64,000 nt of DNA from Styela clava (GCF_964204865.1 NC_135262.1:9920001-9984000); one strand, 5' to 3'; shown: positions 24,728 through 38,634, counted from the first letter of the stretch. The notes: generated by a model not told the origin, from the letters alone. Numbers and translations are program-made.

Positions 24728-27311
24728 AATCGTAAAATACTATATATATTGAAAATAATTACAAAATTAATTTCTATTTCTGCATAAACTTTATCTCAAT
24801 CCTGATTGACTTTTTCACTTCTTTATTAGATTGTGATTTATTTTGTAACATACTAAAGTGTTGGAATATTAATCAGAAAAAGAATCTTATGTAAGAAAAA
24901 GAATTTTATGTAAGAAAACTTCGTCGATTCCTAAATAACTGGACGCAAATAATAAACATTTTACCATCATACGAGTATATATACCAATCATGCTTTCCAA
25001 ATGCTGTAACTATTTGGGAAATGTGGATTTTAAAATGAGAACTTTCACTCAGCGATGTGCTTGATTGCAGCACGAAGTGAAATATATCTATCCTGTTCCT
25101 ATCTCAACACGCTTTGCAACAATTTCCCAGTTGCTGCCTTTATTTATATTACACAGAGCTATATAGATGTACATTTTGATGATATTTGATATCATTTAAA
25201 TATTATTAAGTCAAGAATAAGAAAATTATTATTTAGTCCATTCATATATTATGCCAAATTATTTAAATCTGAATATTATGACGTGATTTATGCTCTATAC
25301 AAATTACACACAAATTGAAGATACTTTTACAATATTTACTATTCTCGACCAATAATAATATTTAGCTTATAATCTTACTTTTTTACTTATATACGGAATT
25401 CTTATTCAAACAGATGGTATGTTCCCATACCTGGGGACATATATAGTCTTAGAGAAAACAACATCGACGTCACAACAAAGAATAATGAATATTTATTAAA
25501 AATATGTATGTATAATTTGCCTTGTGACCTATGGACATACTAGCTAGCATAAGTATACACAGCATGAATATGTATGTAACTTGATGTTTTTTCTGAATCA
25601 GGTTAATAACTTCAAATTTGCGAACTTGCTGCAAGATTACTGATTGAAAAATTGTTATTTTGCAGATGATTTATTTTATACTGCGGCGTCTCGAGTTTCC
25701 CACAGTTATATCACTTCTTGATTGGGTTTATTACTAAATTACTGATGTTTTGTAAGGAAATAGACTGTTTTCTGGTTTTTGTACCAAATCTCAAACCAGT
25801 AAAAACCACCCTAGAACAACTTCTCAAACCTTTTAATTAGTGATTTTGTATAGGACCAGTGTAAAATTCACTTCCATTTGTGCAAAAATATTTTTTGAAA
25901 GTTGGTTCTTTTCTAATCCCTAGATAATGTCAAGTTTATTAGACGGTTGTGCCTAAAATAATACTTGGGAGCCGTTACATTCATTTGCATCTTACTTATT
26001 CCCCCATTGTTCAGATCAATTAGCAGCCGATTCGACACTAATTTTTTTTATCTAGTCATTTCCCTAGACCTAAATTGATTCTTAACACAACCAGGGTCGG
26101 GTTAAGGCATGGTCTGCAGTCCGAAGCTCATCTTGTCTACTTACGTTTTCGACGTTGCCTCTGTTCTGTTTTCTGGCTTAACTACGAAGTAATTCGTTGA
26201 AAACGAAGTTTTGAAAACTTAATAGTCGGTTGAAGTAATTAAACCTATGCTTTGTCTAAATCCAGAAAACACGTCATTCAAATTCTGAGTAAAATTTTTT
26301 TGGTACTTAATATTTATACTTACATTCCGTTTGGTCATTGTACAATGAATGAGATGGCATGTAGGCGCAGACTACAGTGTTGCTGCATTCCTATGAAATA
26401 GGCAACTGTTAAATGACTACAAACGCGTGATATGCGTCTATTTTTTTATAAGTGATTAATATAATTTGATGACAATCTATAGAATCCCAAAGGACTGGAA
26501 TCTCCCAAGCTAACGATAACGTCCAGCTCTCCCAAAATATTCTGCGGAATATAAATTTATCTCGTGGGAATCAGTCAGTTCTCAGAATGCGACTCGAATA
26601 TATATCTCATCACATCACATTCCATGTTCCTAATATATTTTTTCATGAACGGACAAAACAAAAAATATTTATATAATTTTCTTTCGGATTTTGAATTACG
26701 CTGCAACACAACTTGTTTTTATCTTCATAAGTTCTTGCATTCTTTTTTAATTTAACTTATCAAATGATAAAGCATTTTATTTTACAGTCAAGCATAGCAC
26801 GACCTGAACAGGGGCATCATTAATATTTAACTCCTATCTGAGTAGCTTCTTGCCAAATTCAGTTTTAGCCAATTTTTCATGCATCTTACAATTTACATAA
26901 CAGATCATCTAATAAGTTATTAATTATTGAAAATTGAAATTAATGGAAATCCTTTTATCTGTGTTGCACTGATTTCAGTATACAGATTTATATAATGTTC
27001 GAAAATTACGGCTAATGTTAAGCTAATATAGCGCGCTAACGCATATTAGATTCTAAAATCGTACATGGGATGTAAATGAATGTCACTGTAAAAGTAGATT
27101 ATTCAAAGCCATGACATTGACATTATCAACTGCAGAAATAAAACTAAATGCCAGAAACGCATAAGCTATCGCTACATCTTTACTTGAAAAAACATATCGA
27201 TGGTCAACTGCATGTCCTCATCACACATTCAAGAATTAATCTATCAATAAATATTTTGTGAATTCTTAATAGGTAAACCTAATCAGCACTGATGCAATAT
27301 GCATGGAATTA
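24728..27311. other. Gene-free AT-rich spacer
   Basis: Lies upstream of the minus-strand arylsulfatase gene, whose promoter should fall in the first few hundred bases. No ORF with domain or splice support, no TIR pair and no RNA gene was recognised. A small ORF at 26564-26755 is AT-driven. Confidence 0.5.
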
Positions 27312-27625
27312 GTTAATATCAACTAAATAAACGAGAATATCCGTCGGAGACCGAAGACTTATCGATCAAAAGTTAGGGGATTCCCCATAACATCGCTCTT
27401 ACTCCATAGTGACACCTTGTGTCCCATCACTAATTAATCAATAACTCGCTAATTATACGACACAATTCATCCAAAATCAATAAGCTTCTGGTCCGAGCTA
27501 TGATGAATGCAAATTTTAAAGCAGATTCAACCACGCCTTCGTGAGATATCGCTTACATCTAACAGACAGACAAACAAATACCTATCAACATACTTACCGA
27601 TCTAAAGATCGATAAGTAATAAATA
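27312..27625 (-). repeat. Dispersed repeat, copy 2
   Basis: Inverse copy of 7288-7605. Read on the minus strand it runs from the hairpin (CTTATCGATC...GATCGGTAAG) through TTTGTCTGTCTGTTAG and the phrase GACACAAGGTGTCAC to GAATATTCTCGTTTATTT-like sequence. Divergence is moderate with few indels, so both copies come from one mobile or amplified unit of about 315 bp. Confidence 0.7.
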
Positions 27626-27983
27626 AATGATAAATGAATATTGTAATATTATGTACTATATACGTGTTAGAACGGTTAGAACGAATAACGGTAAAAGCAA
27701 ATGCAATATTCGGAATGTGTTTGTGATAACCTATAATCTTTGGCAAAAAGACAGTAACAAAATTCATTTACTTCCAACTAAGCCCGTTAAACGAAACGTT
27801 ACGAACGGCACTGCCTTGTACTTCGCAGCAAAGAGTTGTTTTGGATTGTATTGATTACAGCGAGACTCCTAACAGTAAAAATCAAAGTGTATATTCAAGC
27901 AGTTTTGTGAGGCTTGTGTGTAGCAACTTTTCGATACAGAGTTTTCTGTGCCATTTGCTGTTGTTACATACACATATTACAAT

Positions 27984-30498
27984 ATGAAGATAACTTTCGT
28001 AATTGTGTTCTTTATTGGATTGGTAAATCTAATCTCAGAATCAAATGAAGAATGTGTTTTGCCGGTTCATGAAGAAATAAATTGGAACATGGTAAGCATG
28101 AATGAATGTGCTTTTGTGTGTAATTCCAAGAGTTTTGACTATAAAAAAAAAAAAAAAAAAGTTAAATTGCTCACAATCCCTATAGGATGAGGAAAATATA
28201 TTAAATAGTAAATATTGTTCTCGTCGTAATTGGCTATTTGTTAAATATAAGGCATAAATTCAAAATTTACAAATTGTTTTTTTTTATATTCTTGTCCTTT
28301 TTTGTTTTGTGTATATTCTGTATGCTCGTGCGCCGGAAAAGGATCTTTATCATTGAGGTGATCAATCATTTTTAGGTTATACATTTTCAGTTTCCCAGGC
28401 ACAGGTACTCCTCTTTCCAATCACCCAGGATAAATCTATTCGCATGCTATGATTCATATTATTTATTAAGATTCCAGGAACTTGGTATCACATTCTGAAT
28501 GTGAAGGACCCTCTCGAACATAATGTACCGTGTTATGCAGTTAAAAATATGCGAGCACCAACAGCAATAGATGTCTTTGCTGAATTCAGATCAATTTTTA
28601 ACGAAACCAGGTAAATATTTTAAGTTGAAATAAGCGTTGCCGAAAGCTAGAATCATGGATGAAAAACAATAACTAATAACTCCAAACTATCGGTATCTAT
28701 AATATATTTAATTTTAAATTATACAAACTATCAAGACAACTTCCACTTTTTAGAGATTCAATTAGATATGGCATTATTCCTGTACACTGGACACATGGCG
28801 GAAACTCTATTGTGAAACTTGACGAAAAGTTTGGTGTGTTTTATTTTCTGTATCTTACAATTAGGTTGCATTAAAATATGTATAACTGCGGATTTGCAAC
28901 AACTTCACCCTGGTTTAAATCATAATGACAATTACTTTGATCTTTGACATCAAGTTCGAATACGCTTTTACAGGCGATTCTGCAAGTGTTCCAAATAAGC
29001 GCACCGTTTTCTTTACTGATTTGCTTTTACTGTAAAAATATGTGGTTTCTTAAGAATATTGACAAAATTATAATTGTAGAATTATTTTCACGTTTTCAGA
29101 ATTTTTGTGGCTTCATGAAGCAAAATCTATTGAATCTGGAAAGCTTGCTGATGAAGGCAAGAGTGATCTCTCATTTCATTTTTTACAATTGTCTGTTATA
29201 GTTATAGTTGGATACAAAATGGACATGGATCGTTTTGTTATTTTGTTGTTGTTGATTTCCTTGTTGGTATTTTTTTTTCTTCTTCTTGTGAAAAAAATCT
29301 TTTCAGTGGTTAAAGATTGTATTTCTCGCTAGAAGGCAATTACTTTTATTTATTTCAAATATTTCTGTGGCCTCTACGGAATTCGTTTTCTTTGTGTACG
29401 ATGGCGTTTTCGAAATTAAAAAATGCGCACCGTGTGACGTTCCCTTTTGCATTAGTACTAATCTGTCTCGCAGCTGCCATACGGTACAGGTGGGTTACGT
29501 ACCATTTCGTGTCCATATATTTAAGCATGACTCTGTTGTTTTAACCACTAGTTTATCAACGCTTAATTTTTTAGAGTTGAGTCGGAGTCGTTAAATGTTC
29601 AAATTGAAACAAAATATTTGTTGACTTTTGAAAATATTTCTACTCACAATATCGCCAACCCGGAATCAGAAGGTGATTAAACAAAAAATGGAATGCTGTT
29701 GTCGAAAGACGTTCTCAATTTTTTTGATAATCAGTGTTGGATCTATAGTCAAAATTAAATGGGTGGAGCGTAGTTAGTGTCAAAAAAATATTGTGTTCTG
29801 CTTTACTCATTTTAATTATTGAACAACGTTTTATTGCAGAAATTAAGGAAATGTACAACAACTCTATGAGTTGCATGACGGATTACGAACATTACTATTT
29901 GTGTTTACAGTGTATTTCTGGTGAGCATAACAGAATAATTAGATTCCCTACAGATCACATTTGAAATGACGATACCCGTAAGCTTGTACATTTTTGTTTG
30001 GAGCTAGGCGGGTATACAGAATCCTTATTTTAAAAAATTTTCTAATTTTGATCTAAAATGTAAACAATTTAAATTCGATTTTTGCATGATGTAACCGAAT
30101 TAGTGTCTTCATAATTTAAGTAGACTTCCACTGTAATGCACTCATGGTTTCAATGAGCATGAATATGCAGATTACATACTCCAGGTGTATGAACTCCTCA
30201 TGCATAGAAAAATCTAGTTGATCATGTTTCGTTTGAATATATGTGAAAATTTATAGTGTTTTGGGTGAGACAGTCCTGATAATTTCGAGTTCATATGTTT
30301 TGCAAAATTGTAAACAAACTTTATGCATTTTCAGGTGAAAGGAATATCTGGGCTCACAGTCGAAATCCTCATCCAACAGCTGAAGATATTTTGCGAATTC
30401 ATAACGTGCTAATAGACGTTGGAAATGGTTGGAGTGAAATTAAATTATTTCATTCTGGTTGTAGCAATATTGAACTATCAGAAAACGTTATTTATTGA
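27984..30498 (+). CDS. Secreted, probably lipocalin-like protein; middle exons unresolved
   Basis: The signal exon 27984-28091 starts MKITFVIVFFIGL and ends in phase 0. Exon 2 (28471-28610) opens IPGTWYHIL, the GxWY motif at the start of the lipocalin barrel, followed by the CYAV strand. Exon 3 is 28754-28833 and exon 4 about 29100-29158, which may end at a GC donor (AAG/GCAAGA). A conserved-looking Cys-rich block lies at about 29307-29489, then exons 29575-29672, 29840-29920 and 30335-30498 (stop), the last three joined in consistent phase. The phase across 29489/29575 does not match with any donor I trust, so the centre of the model is wrong or broken. Family role: extracellular binding of small hydrophobic ligands. 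Poly-A at 28143-28160 is intronic. Confidence 0.6.
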
Positions 30499-31856
30499 AA
30501 TGTTCAATTCGTGGTGATTTGTTATTCAAGTTATTAAAATGATTAGACAATAATTTCTAAATAATTTTTATCATTTTTTCATTGCACAAAGTTTACAAAA
30601 TTTCCTAACCCAAAACTATTCAAATGTGACCTGTGCAAAATGTAATCCGTGTTGGGATAAATTTATTTGGCTTCTCACGCAAAAGCACATTGCATAACTG
30701 TGTTAAATTCCATTTATTAAATTCTTCCACTTTGCATTCGGTATTATAATTAATGTTTAGTTCTTTCATTTTCTACTATATTATACAAGACGATAGAAGG
30801 TCATAAAGAATGGTTCATATACACAATTTTTAGCAATATTTGCATGATAACTTGAATAATTAAATTATAAAATTGTATTTCTTGCTTAGGTTGATGGGAA
30901 AGAAAGTATATCGAAGTAATGTTGTTAAGTTAATAAAAAAATGAAAGCTTAAAAGACCACCGAGAGTTGTAGTGCAGAGGACAAATATTTGATAATTTGA
31001 ATTTGTAACAAAATTAGCGAGTGACAAAAAGATATACCGTAATTTTCTTGTCTATATGCGAGATATATATGCGTGTAGATGCGATGTGTACAACAGAATT
31101 CTTAGCATGCATCAGAATATACCTGATACATGCTATTTCACAAATCGATCTGGGTGATATCGATTTAGTCAGTTGGATTGGTAAAGCTTTTAGTTTTGTT
31201 TTCTGGTCGCGTTCCAAATTGGTCGTGTTATTTTTACATTTATCTGACAGCTGGCGCGTGGTGCTTTTGTTTTAAAAGTGACCATATATGAGCATTGTGG
31301 CGTCATACCATGAAAAACAATAAGAAAATAAAGGCATTGTTATCCCGAGTGATAGCACGAATGTAAGCATAGTTGAGCAAGTCCCACTTCAAATATGGCC
31401 CCATGTAGTTTTGGAGTCGAAATGGTCGTGTCAGGCACGGTCGTTTATTCGTCATACGTGTATTCTGCTTTTAAATTATTTTGCTGCTCGGGGTCATGTT
31501 CTGCCTACGTAATATTAGCTCGATTACTCAACAATCAAAATCTTAACTATCCTATTTCGTGAAATATCCACCAGCTTCCGTATTGCTGGGAAAGATGTCA
31601 TTGGTTAATTGTTCACAGTACCACCAGTCGCGTGATAAACAACTACAAGGCTATGATTTCATAGTAGAATTCATTGATACCAAGTCATCTTTTCTTCGAC
31701 AAGTAAACTGAAACTACACAGCATATGAAATATGTTAAATTTTACATTTATATAATACAAGATGTAATACATGTTTTTTTAGAAAAGATCAATACATATA
31801 TATACACTTACAAATAATGACAACAAACCATATTTCTAAATAGTTTTGTTAAAAAG
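30499..31856. other. Intergenic spacer, no supported feature
   Basis: Between the lipocalin-like gene and the minus-strand seven-pass membrane gene, so it holds both 3' regions. Overlapping small ORFs at 31014-31275 on both strands have no domain support. Confidence 0.45.
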
Positions 31857-32783
31857 TTAAGAAGTCAAATTTGTTAAATCTTGGGGACTTCTATATTCTT
31901 CGGAACGCTCCTTTGCTGAGCAGGTATTGGCTTTAAAAAGAGGACACAGCCTCTCTTTCCAATCAGCAAAACAAAATAAAACGCAGCACAAATTGATTAC
32001 TATATTCCAATGATAAACTGCTGCAAAACCAGTTGAAAATAGAACCGATATTGCAAGAATGTCCGTAACTATTGCTATTGGTGTAATGATTAGAGATCTA
32101 GTCAATAATTTAATGAGATTTGTTGGTGGATTTTGTCCTGTGAAGGATTTTTTGAAATTTCTCCTGTGGCGAAGTAAAGGCACTAAAAACAATACTAGGG
32201 TAGCAATTTGCGTTTCAACTTGGAACAATAACAATAGAAGCATGGTCCAAACTGGGAAGCATGCAGCGTCTGTTAAATTTTTTATCATCACTAAATACCA
32301 AGTTACAAAAATGACCAATATGGCGAAAAACAACATAAAAAAGCCTTGAAATGAACTGAAAAATCCTAAAAACTTTGACGAAAGATGTTTTAATGAAGGA
32401 ACAGTATGATACATTGTTTGACGAAGCCACAATACAAAATAAACAGAAAAGTACGAATAATCAGTCAATAAAGCTTCACTCAAAAAGATCGCTGGTGTAA
32501 ATTGAAAGAAAAGTAAAATCGTTAATGCCATTCTGGATATTGCAATCAATCCTGTTACAACAATAACCATACTCATTACTGATCTGAGATTAGATGCTAA
32601 TGAAATATTTTTCAAATTTCCGATTTTGTACAGTTCATTGACGATCAGTACATATACTTGGCAGAGGGTAATGTAGATTAAAACAACCAGTGTAGCCACA
32701 TCCAGATAAAATTCCCATGTATATAATTTATCCGATTGTTTGTACGATGGTTCAGCATCAGATGAGCAATTCGTTTCAAACAT
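31857..32783 (-). CDS. Intronless seven-pass membrane protein, unassigned family (paralogue of 48030-48926)
   Basis: A single 308-residue frame. The short N terminus carries an NCS glycosylation sequon, then seven hydrophobic helices at about 29-49, 68-93, 108-130, 150-172, 180-203, 228-252 and 258-275. Features shared with the paralogue: the end of helix 3 LWLRQTMYHT followed by SLKHLSS, the helix 5 motif FQVETQIATL, SLIITPIAIVTDI opening helix 6, and CCVLFCFADWKERL closing helix 7. The topology suggests a GPCR or chemoreceptor-type protein, but there is no DRY or NPxxY motif and I do not recognise the family. Intronless form is common among invertebrate chemoreceptors; that role is an inference. 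Confidence 0.8.
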   Translation of the reverse strand: MFETNCSSDAEPSYKQSDKLYTWEFYLDVATLVVLIYITLCQVYVLIVNELYKIGNLKNISLASNLRSVMSMVIVVTGLIAISRMALTILLFFQFTPAIFLSEALLTDYSYFSVYFVLWLRQTMYHTVPSLKHLSSKFLGFFSSFQGFFMLFFAILVIFVTWYLVMIKNLTDAACFPVWTMLLLLLFQVETQIATLVLFLVPLLRHRRNFKKSFTGQNPPTNLIKLLTRSLIITPIAIVTDILAISVLFSTGFAAVYHWNIVINLCCVLFCFADWKERLCPLFKANTCSAKERSEEYRSPQDLTNLTS

Positions 32784-33071
32784 GGTTCCAAAAACTTGCA
32801 GACTTCAGTGCGTGGATACACTTTTCAGATGTATTATAAATTTTTATTTTTCTAGAGGAGAAGAGATAATAAATATCATATTTATTCAAATTTTTTACTT
32901 CACATGATCTTCGTTATAGAATTTCAATTTCATGTTATTTGAGTCTAATTGTGTCTAAGAACGCATACGGAATGGTAAATACGCTTAGATTCTTAAGCAA
33001 CTCACTCTGAAATACTTGTACATAATAGGAGTAACTAACAAGCTCATTCGGACAAAATACAATATTTAGAG

Positions 33072-33929
33072 CAGTGGTTTTCAACCTTTTACGGCTCGTG
33101 GCCCCCTTCCGGAGGCTTTTTGCACTCGTGGCCCCCCTGTTCGTCATTCTAAAAAAATTGATGTGTTAGATTGTATTATGTATTTGCGACCTTTTATAGA
33201 ATGCAAAAACAAACCATGGGTAAAAAAGTCAATGCTTTTTAGATTAGTGAACGATCATTGAAAATCTTGCGCTTGGGACTGTCTGACTAGGTTCCTTATA
33301 TTAGGCACCGCCTTTGATATAGTCAGGTGATTGTACTGTCAACATCAGGACGGTTCCTAGATTTTGCTTTGTTGGTAACAAGATCAGAAAAAATAGATTC
33401 GCACAGATAGGTTGTGGTAAATTGAACTAGCAACGAAGAAGCTTTCTTACTAAGTAGTAGGTAAGAATCACAAAGGAATACCCAGAAACTCGAGAAGTCT
33501 TCTTTGCTTGATTTCAAAGCAAACTTGTTAGCATACATCGGCAGCCATGTCATCAATAAAGTCAAAGCCAACATAACTGTCGTTCCATTTGGGGATTGGG
33601 AATTTACATATTAGGCTTCTGCAGTTATAACATGATATCGACCGTTATCTCGCAGTTTCGCGAAACTGCCCGTCTGCTGTTAGATGGCCTACCAACAAAC
33701 TATTCGGATTAGTAGATTCAAAATTCCATTATGATCAAACAATTCGCACACACAAAAAAGTGAATACACCTAGTGACTGGAGTAATAAAACTGAGGTGAA
33801 CGGGGACTTTTCTTTTAAATGAAAAGAATGCAAACGAAGTCGCTTTATAATAAATTATTAGCCTTGTGTCGTGGCCCCCCTTGAACTGCTTCGTGGCCCC
33901 CTTGGGGGGCCCCCGGTTGAGAACCACTG
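33072..33929. mobile_element. hAT element (CAGTGGTTTTCAACC family)
   Basis: The left end CAGTGGTTTTCAACC and right end GGTTGAGAACCACTG are inverted repeats, with GTGGCCCCC words inside both ends. A perfect 8-bp duplication ATTTAGAG lies at 33064-33071 and 33930-33937. The interior is 858 bp with no intact transposase, although several short minus-strand ORFs occur. Confidence 0.9.
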
Positions 33930-33937
33930 ATTTAGAG

Positions 33938-36900
33938 GATTACAAATAATATCGTATATATATATATATTCGTCTCGGCCATTTTTCATTCAAATTTCCG
34001 CTTCCGATGTCTCTCGTATTTTGCCGTAGCCTAATGTTTTGCGCATTTTAATTGACTTGCACTTCTGTGACAAATGAAACTGAAAATCTTATGGTTTCAA
34101 CTTCTAAGTTCTATCTTGACATCACGTCATATTCTTTAGTCGCTGTCTTCAACTTCACACGTTTCTGCTTAGAGACAACACGCATACGAGCTACGTTTGT
34201 TTTACGCTATTTCCTATGTGCTATAAATCTGCTATTCTTCTTTTGTAATTTTTCAAAGTTTAAGTTTAAACAAGATACTAAACTTTAGAATACACAGAAG
34301 AATATAATCTTTTAAAGTATAAACTTCAGAGCGATCTATTATTTATAGTTGAATATAAGAAACGCCCCGAGTCATTCGGAAATGCGTGGTTCGTCACAAC
34401 GACTGTTTACAGTTTATTGTACATCTATTAGGAATTTATATTTTATAAAAATAATATCCTGCATAGCCCTAAAACAACCAAAATAGCTGAGATTATAATT
34501 GATATGCCCAAGATATATATATAAATTTTAACTTGATCCCTTGCCTATCGTATTACATTTCAATATTAATATCTTATCATATCATATCGTGGTGATGTCA
34601 AGCAGTTTCACACTTTATAGCCAATTTAGTAAGAAATTTCCAATTACTAAAATCATTTGCTCTTTTAAAAGCAAAAATAAAATTATTTGTGAAACTCGAG
34701 AATCACCCAGTCTGGATGCAGTTTCTCTTGCTCAACACTTAGGTTACTATTGAATTGAAGTAAGCAGTAATAAAATCATTCCAAGAATGTCTTGACTGTT
34801 ATGAGTCATTGAATGCGAATGAACTGTTAACATAATGACTTTTCACAGTTTAGTGAGTGGAGTTATTCTAGGTAATCTTTACGGCGTTTAGCAACTTCGA
34901 TAATTTTTTCTTCCTTTTCCTATCTAGATCGATTGGTGATTTCTTATTACATTTGTCATTTACGTGCATAAAATACCGCGTATTAGTGATTACCTAATAT
35001 TTCTCTTGAGGTACAGGAACTAGTATGCTTTCTATTATCTCATTAAATCATCACATCCATCAGTTTTCATTTGAATTATTGATGAGTTCAAGATCAAATG
35101 TATTTCTCTACATGGGGTTTTATTTGCGAAGTCTTGAGTTAATTTTTTGCTGGCTCATCCAGTAAATATTGTTCAAAATGATACTTTTTATAAAAAATAT
35201 AAGTTGGTAATTGATGTTCAAATTGTTATTCGAAAAATATATTAATTTGGTCAATCCCACGTATGCCTACAACACAAGGCAAATCTAAATATATATCGGG
35301 TTATTCTATTTTCAAATAAACAACAAAGAGTCAGCCTGGTGATTAGTAACAAAATATGTAAATAGTGATCTAAAATGATCCAAAATAAATAATTAGGTGC
35401 GGTCCAAATCCAATACTCGAAAGGTCCGGATTGGGACCGCGGTCCGCCAGTTGAGTAGCCCTGGTCTATAGCACGCTTATCTTCGCTATAAGCGTGTTGA
35501 TTGGGTTCGTGTTGGCCCGGGCGCAACATGATCGTTAATACGTTATTTGCTACATATGACCTGAATTTGGCAATTTTTCTAAAGTTCGGAATTTTTTTCA
35601 AATAAGATAAAACAACAAAGTAACCTAAACCTCTATACCTACAGGTGAAATGTTCTATCACGTTTAATTTTATTTTATAAATATATTGGTAATTATCTAT
35701 AGAAAATGAAAGAAAATACAATGTTATGTTATAAGGTCGCCGATGACGTCATTAAAAAAATGTTGATTCGATATTTAGCGGAAGTAAACGGTATAAACAT
35801 TGATCGAACATGACGGTACTTTACCGACAAGAACTTGTTCAAACTAGATTGTGTATTGTAGAACCTAGGATTGTGTAAGTAAATAGTTGTCTCATAACCG
35901 TTGAGTTATAGATATAAGAATTGATCCGATTACCTAATACCTATCTGGATTCCTGTCTCGATCACTTCCGGCATGGAAAGGAAATAGCAAAAAGAATAAT
36001 AGCCTTATAAACCACGTTGGTTTCGAAATGCTGAAGTATCGAGAATTATCTAATATACTAAGAGTAGCTAAAAATGGCAATGGCATTTTAATGCGATATA
36101 TAAGCCAGCTTCAATGAAAACAATTCCTTCTATTTTGCCAGGGATTGAGGAAAGCCGTTTCTGAAATGTTTTAAAGTTTATTTTCAAAAATATGTCCATC
36201 CTTGCTAAAGTGATTGGTTTGCCGTGGGGTGTGCCATAAAAAGAAACGTTGTTTGTAGGCTAACTATTTTTATGTCATGATTCCGAGTTTTAGAGTTCGA
36301 CACACTTGAATTTTAATCACGGAGATCCAATGGTGCACTGAACATCAGATGAAAATCACTGTATCGCCCTAGCACTACTATGTGTAAATACTGATGGGGC
36401 CGCTGTATTTTGCGAGGCCAAATTATGTCAAAAGTTCTTGACAGGAGCTGCCCTAGAGTGGTTTTAGTTGGTGCTACGGGAACTCCCTTAAGTATATAAG
36501 TCAGAGTAATGATATTATCTTCTTGGGTTATCAACTTGAAAAACTCTTGCGGTATTGCGCATGCAAAAGATCCTGCACGGTTGATGGGAGATTGGGCTTC
36601 GTGAGCGCAGTTAAAAAGGAATTTCCACGAGAACCTACCTAATGTTTAAACAAGCGCTACTTCAAGGCAGCTTGAAGACAAATTTCAAGTACACTTAAAA
36701 TAAGATAAGATCAACCACCTTTTAATACCCGATGATAAGTGAGGCGTTCGCGACAGACGTGTCGGCTAACTGATTTATAGGCTACAGGATTTATTAGAAA
36801 TGAGTGAAGCTTTCAATATAACTTTGTTAGGGACCGGTTTAAACTCGTTTCTACTATTACATATTATACTACAAACTAGAAGCATTGCTATTTTACACCC

Positions 36901-37525
36901 CGCAATCATTAAACTCGCTTCCTCTTGCGCAAAAGCATGAATATGTATAAATTTCAATTTTGCTTTCATTCTATTGTGCCCGTTTGCCTGAATGGCTAAC
37001 GAAAAACGATTTGATTGATTTCTAAAATTCGATCTTAGTATCACAATCAGCAATCATTGCTAAAACTTCCTATACGTACACTTAAAAACTTTTTTTCTAA
37101 TAATGTTGACACTATTCTTCCTAAAAATGAAAAAAACCCCACAAAAATAGATAACAATTCGCATAAAATTCCACAAAACGATAGTCACGCAGTTCCTCTT
37201 ATATCGAGAATTTCACATATGTGACTGTTCATTGATAGAAAAACCTATAAGCAAAAATGGAAGATATTTCAACCAAACCACTGTATGTAAGCTTTAAGGT
37301 TAAAACGATATGGAATGAGAAAAAAAAATCGATATGTACATTTTGCCTGGACAGTGTGGTCGATATTATGATAAGGACTTGATAATTTCTGAGTTTTTAG
37401 GATTAAAACACTGGTACTTGCCAGAATGTTATCTAGAAAAAAAATCTCGATTGGTTTTATACATGATGTCTCACTCCTCATATGCACATCCGCAACTGTT
37501 TTGTTTCTGACTGTTTCGTATAAGT
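33938..37525. other. Intergenic; contains a solo hAT right end
   Basis: No supported gene. At 35403-35463 a GGACCGCGGTCC-type segment ends CCAGTTGAGTAGCCCTG, resembling a hAT right terminus; no left partner was found. A (TA)n run lies at 33955-33969. The ORF at 35251-35721 (minus) crosses this end and is not credible. Confidence 0.45.
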
Positions 37526-37580
37526 CAGGGGTGGCCAACCTTCTACCGACCGCGATGGACTGATCGGTAAATAAGGTCCT
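37526..37580 (+). mobile_element. Solo left end of a hAT-like element
   Basis: CAGGGGTGGCCAACCTTCTA followed by CCGACCGCGATGGACTGATC has the wording of a hAT terminus. No inverse GGTTGGCCACCCCTG end occurs nearby, so it is a remnant. Confidence 0.45.
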
Positions 37581-38173
37581 ATATACAAAAATGAATGGGC
37601 ACTGAATGTGCAGATAACTGTACACACGCATACAAAAAATTCGCAAAATCGTCACAAAATTTTTATTTTTTATCTTTTATTCAAGTTGTAGATTTGAATA
37701 TTTAATTGTACCCGGAGTAATTGATTCATTATTTATTTAAGATTTATTTACATCATACAATTCAGATAAAGAACGTGCCTAATTTTTAGTCTTAAGTGTT
37801 GAAAATTCTTCAAGAAACCTTGCCAAGTATTATCTAAACGGCGAAAAATAAATATTCTCAAACCATGAATGTTACATGACTGCTCAAACTTCAGTATCTA
37901 ATTTACAATTTCCTCCAAACGCGATTCTTCGCTTGATTAGAATTAGAACAAATTGGGCATTTTGATGCCACTGCTACCATTGCGAATAAAATTTATCACA
38001 CTACTCCTGGAGTGAGACAATAACTTTCGCTTACTGCGGAAGTTATTGTAGGATCGTTTGTCAGTCTAGACCAGGGTTGCCATCTACATAAAAAATTTAA
38101 AAACATCAAAAAGCCAAACGTGGAAATATTAGGCGGACAGCATTATTTTTCAATTCAGGTATATACAATACAC

Positions 38174-38634
38174 CAGGGTCGTCCAACCCTTGGCCAGCGG
38201 GCCCTATGTTGCCCGCGAAAGCATTTCGAGTGACCCGCGCTATATTTTTTAAAATTAAATAAAAAAAATTGGAATAAAATTATTTTTCGAGTAATGTGAA
38301 CAAACGTTTTGTTTATTTTCCTGAAATGCGCTCTGCCAGCCCTTTCAAACGAGCCATTAGTGCCATTTTTAATCGAAACCAACCGGGAGGAGATATCGAT
38401 AATAAAGGTGCCATAGCCGCTTACACACTTGGTCTCTTACTACTCTATATGACGTAATCGAAAACAACAGTTTCATTGGTATAATAATTGAGAAAGTTTG
38501 GTGTGCGGGTACTTTTTTTTTCATTAACCTGTAGTCAGTGTAGCAAAACTAGAACATAATGCCATGTTAAGTGGCCCGCGCAAATATTAGTAAACTACAT
38601 GCGGCCCTTCGGCCAAAAAGATTGGACGACCATG
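38174..38634. mobile_element. hAT MITE nested in 38072-39622
   Basis: Starts CAGGGTCGTCCAACCC and ends AAGATTGGACGACCATG, with a perfect 8-bp duplication CAATACAC at 38166-38173 and 38635-38642. It is 461 bp and shares its 3' third with the solo end at 9570-9690. Confidence 0.9.
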
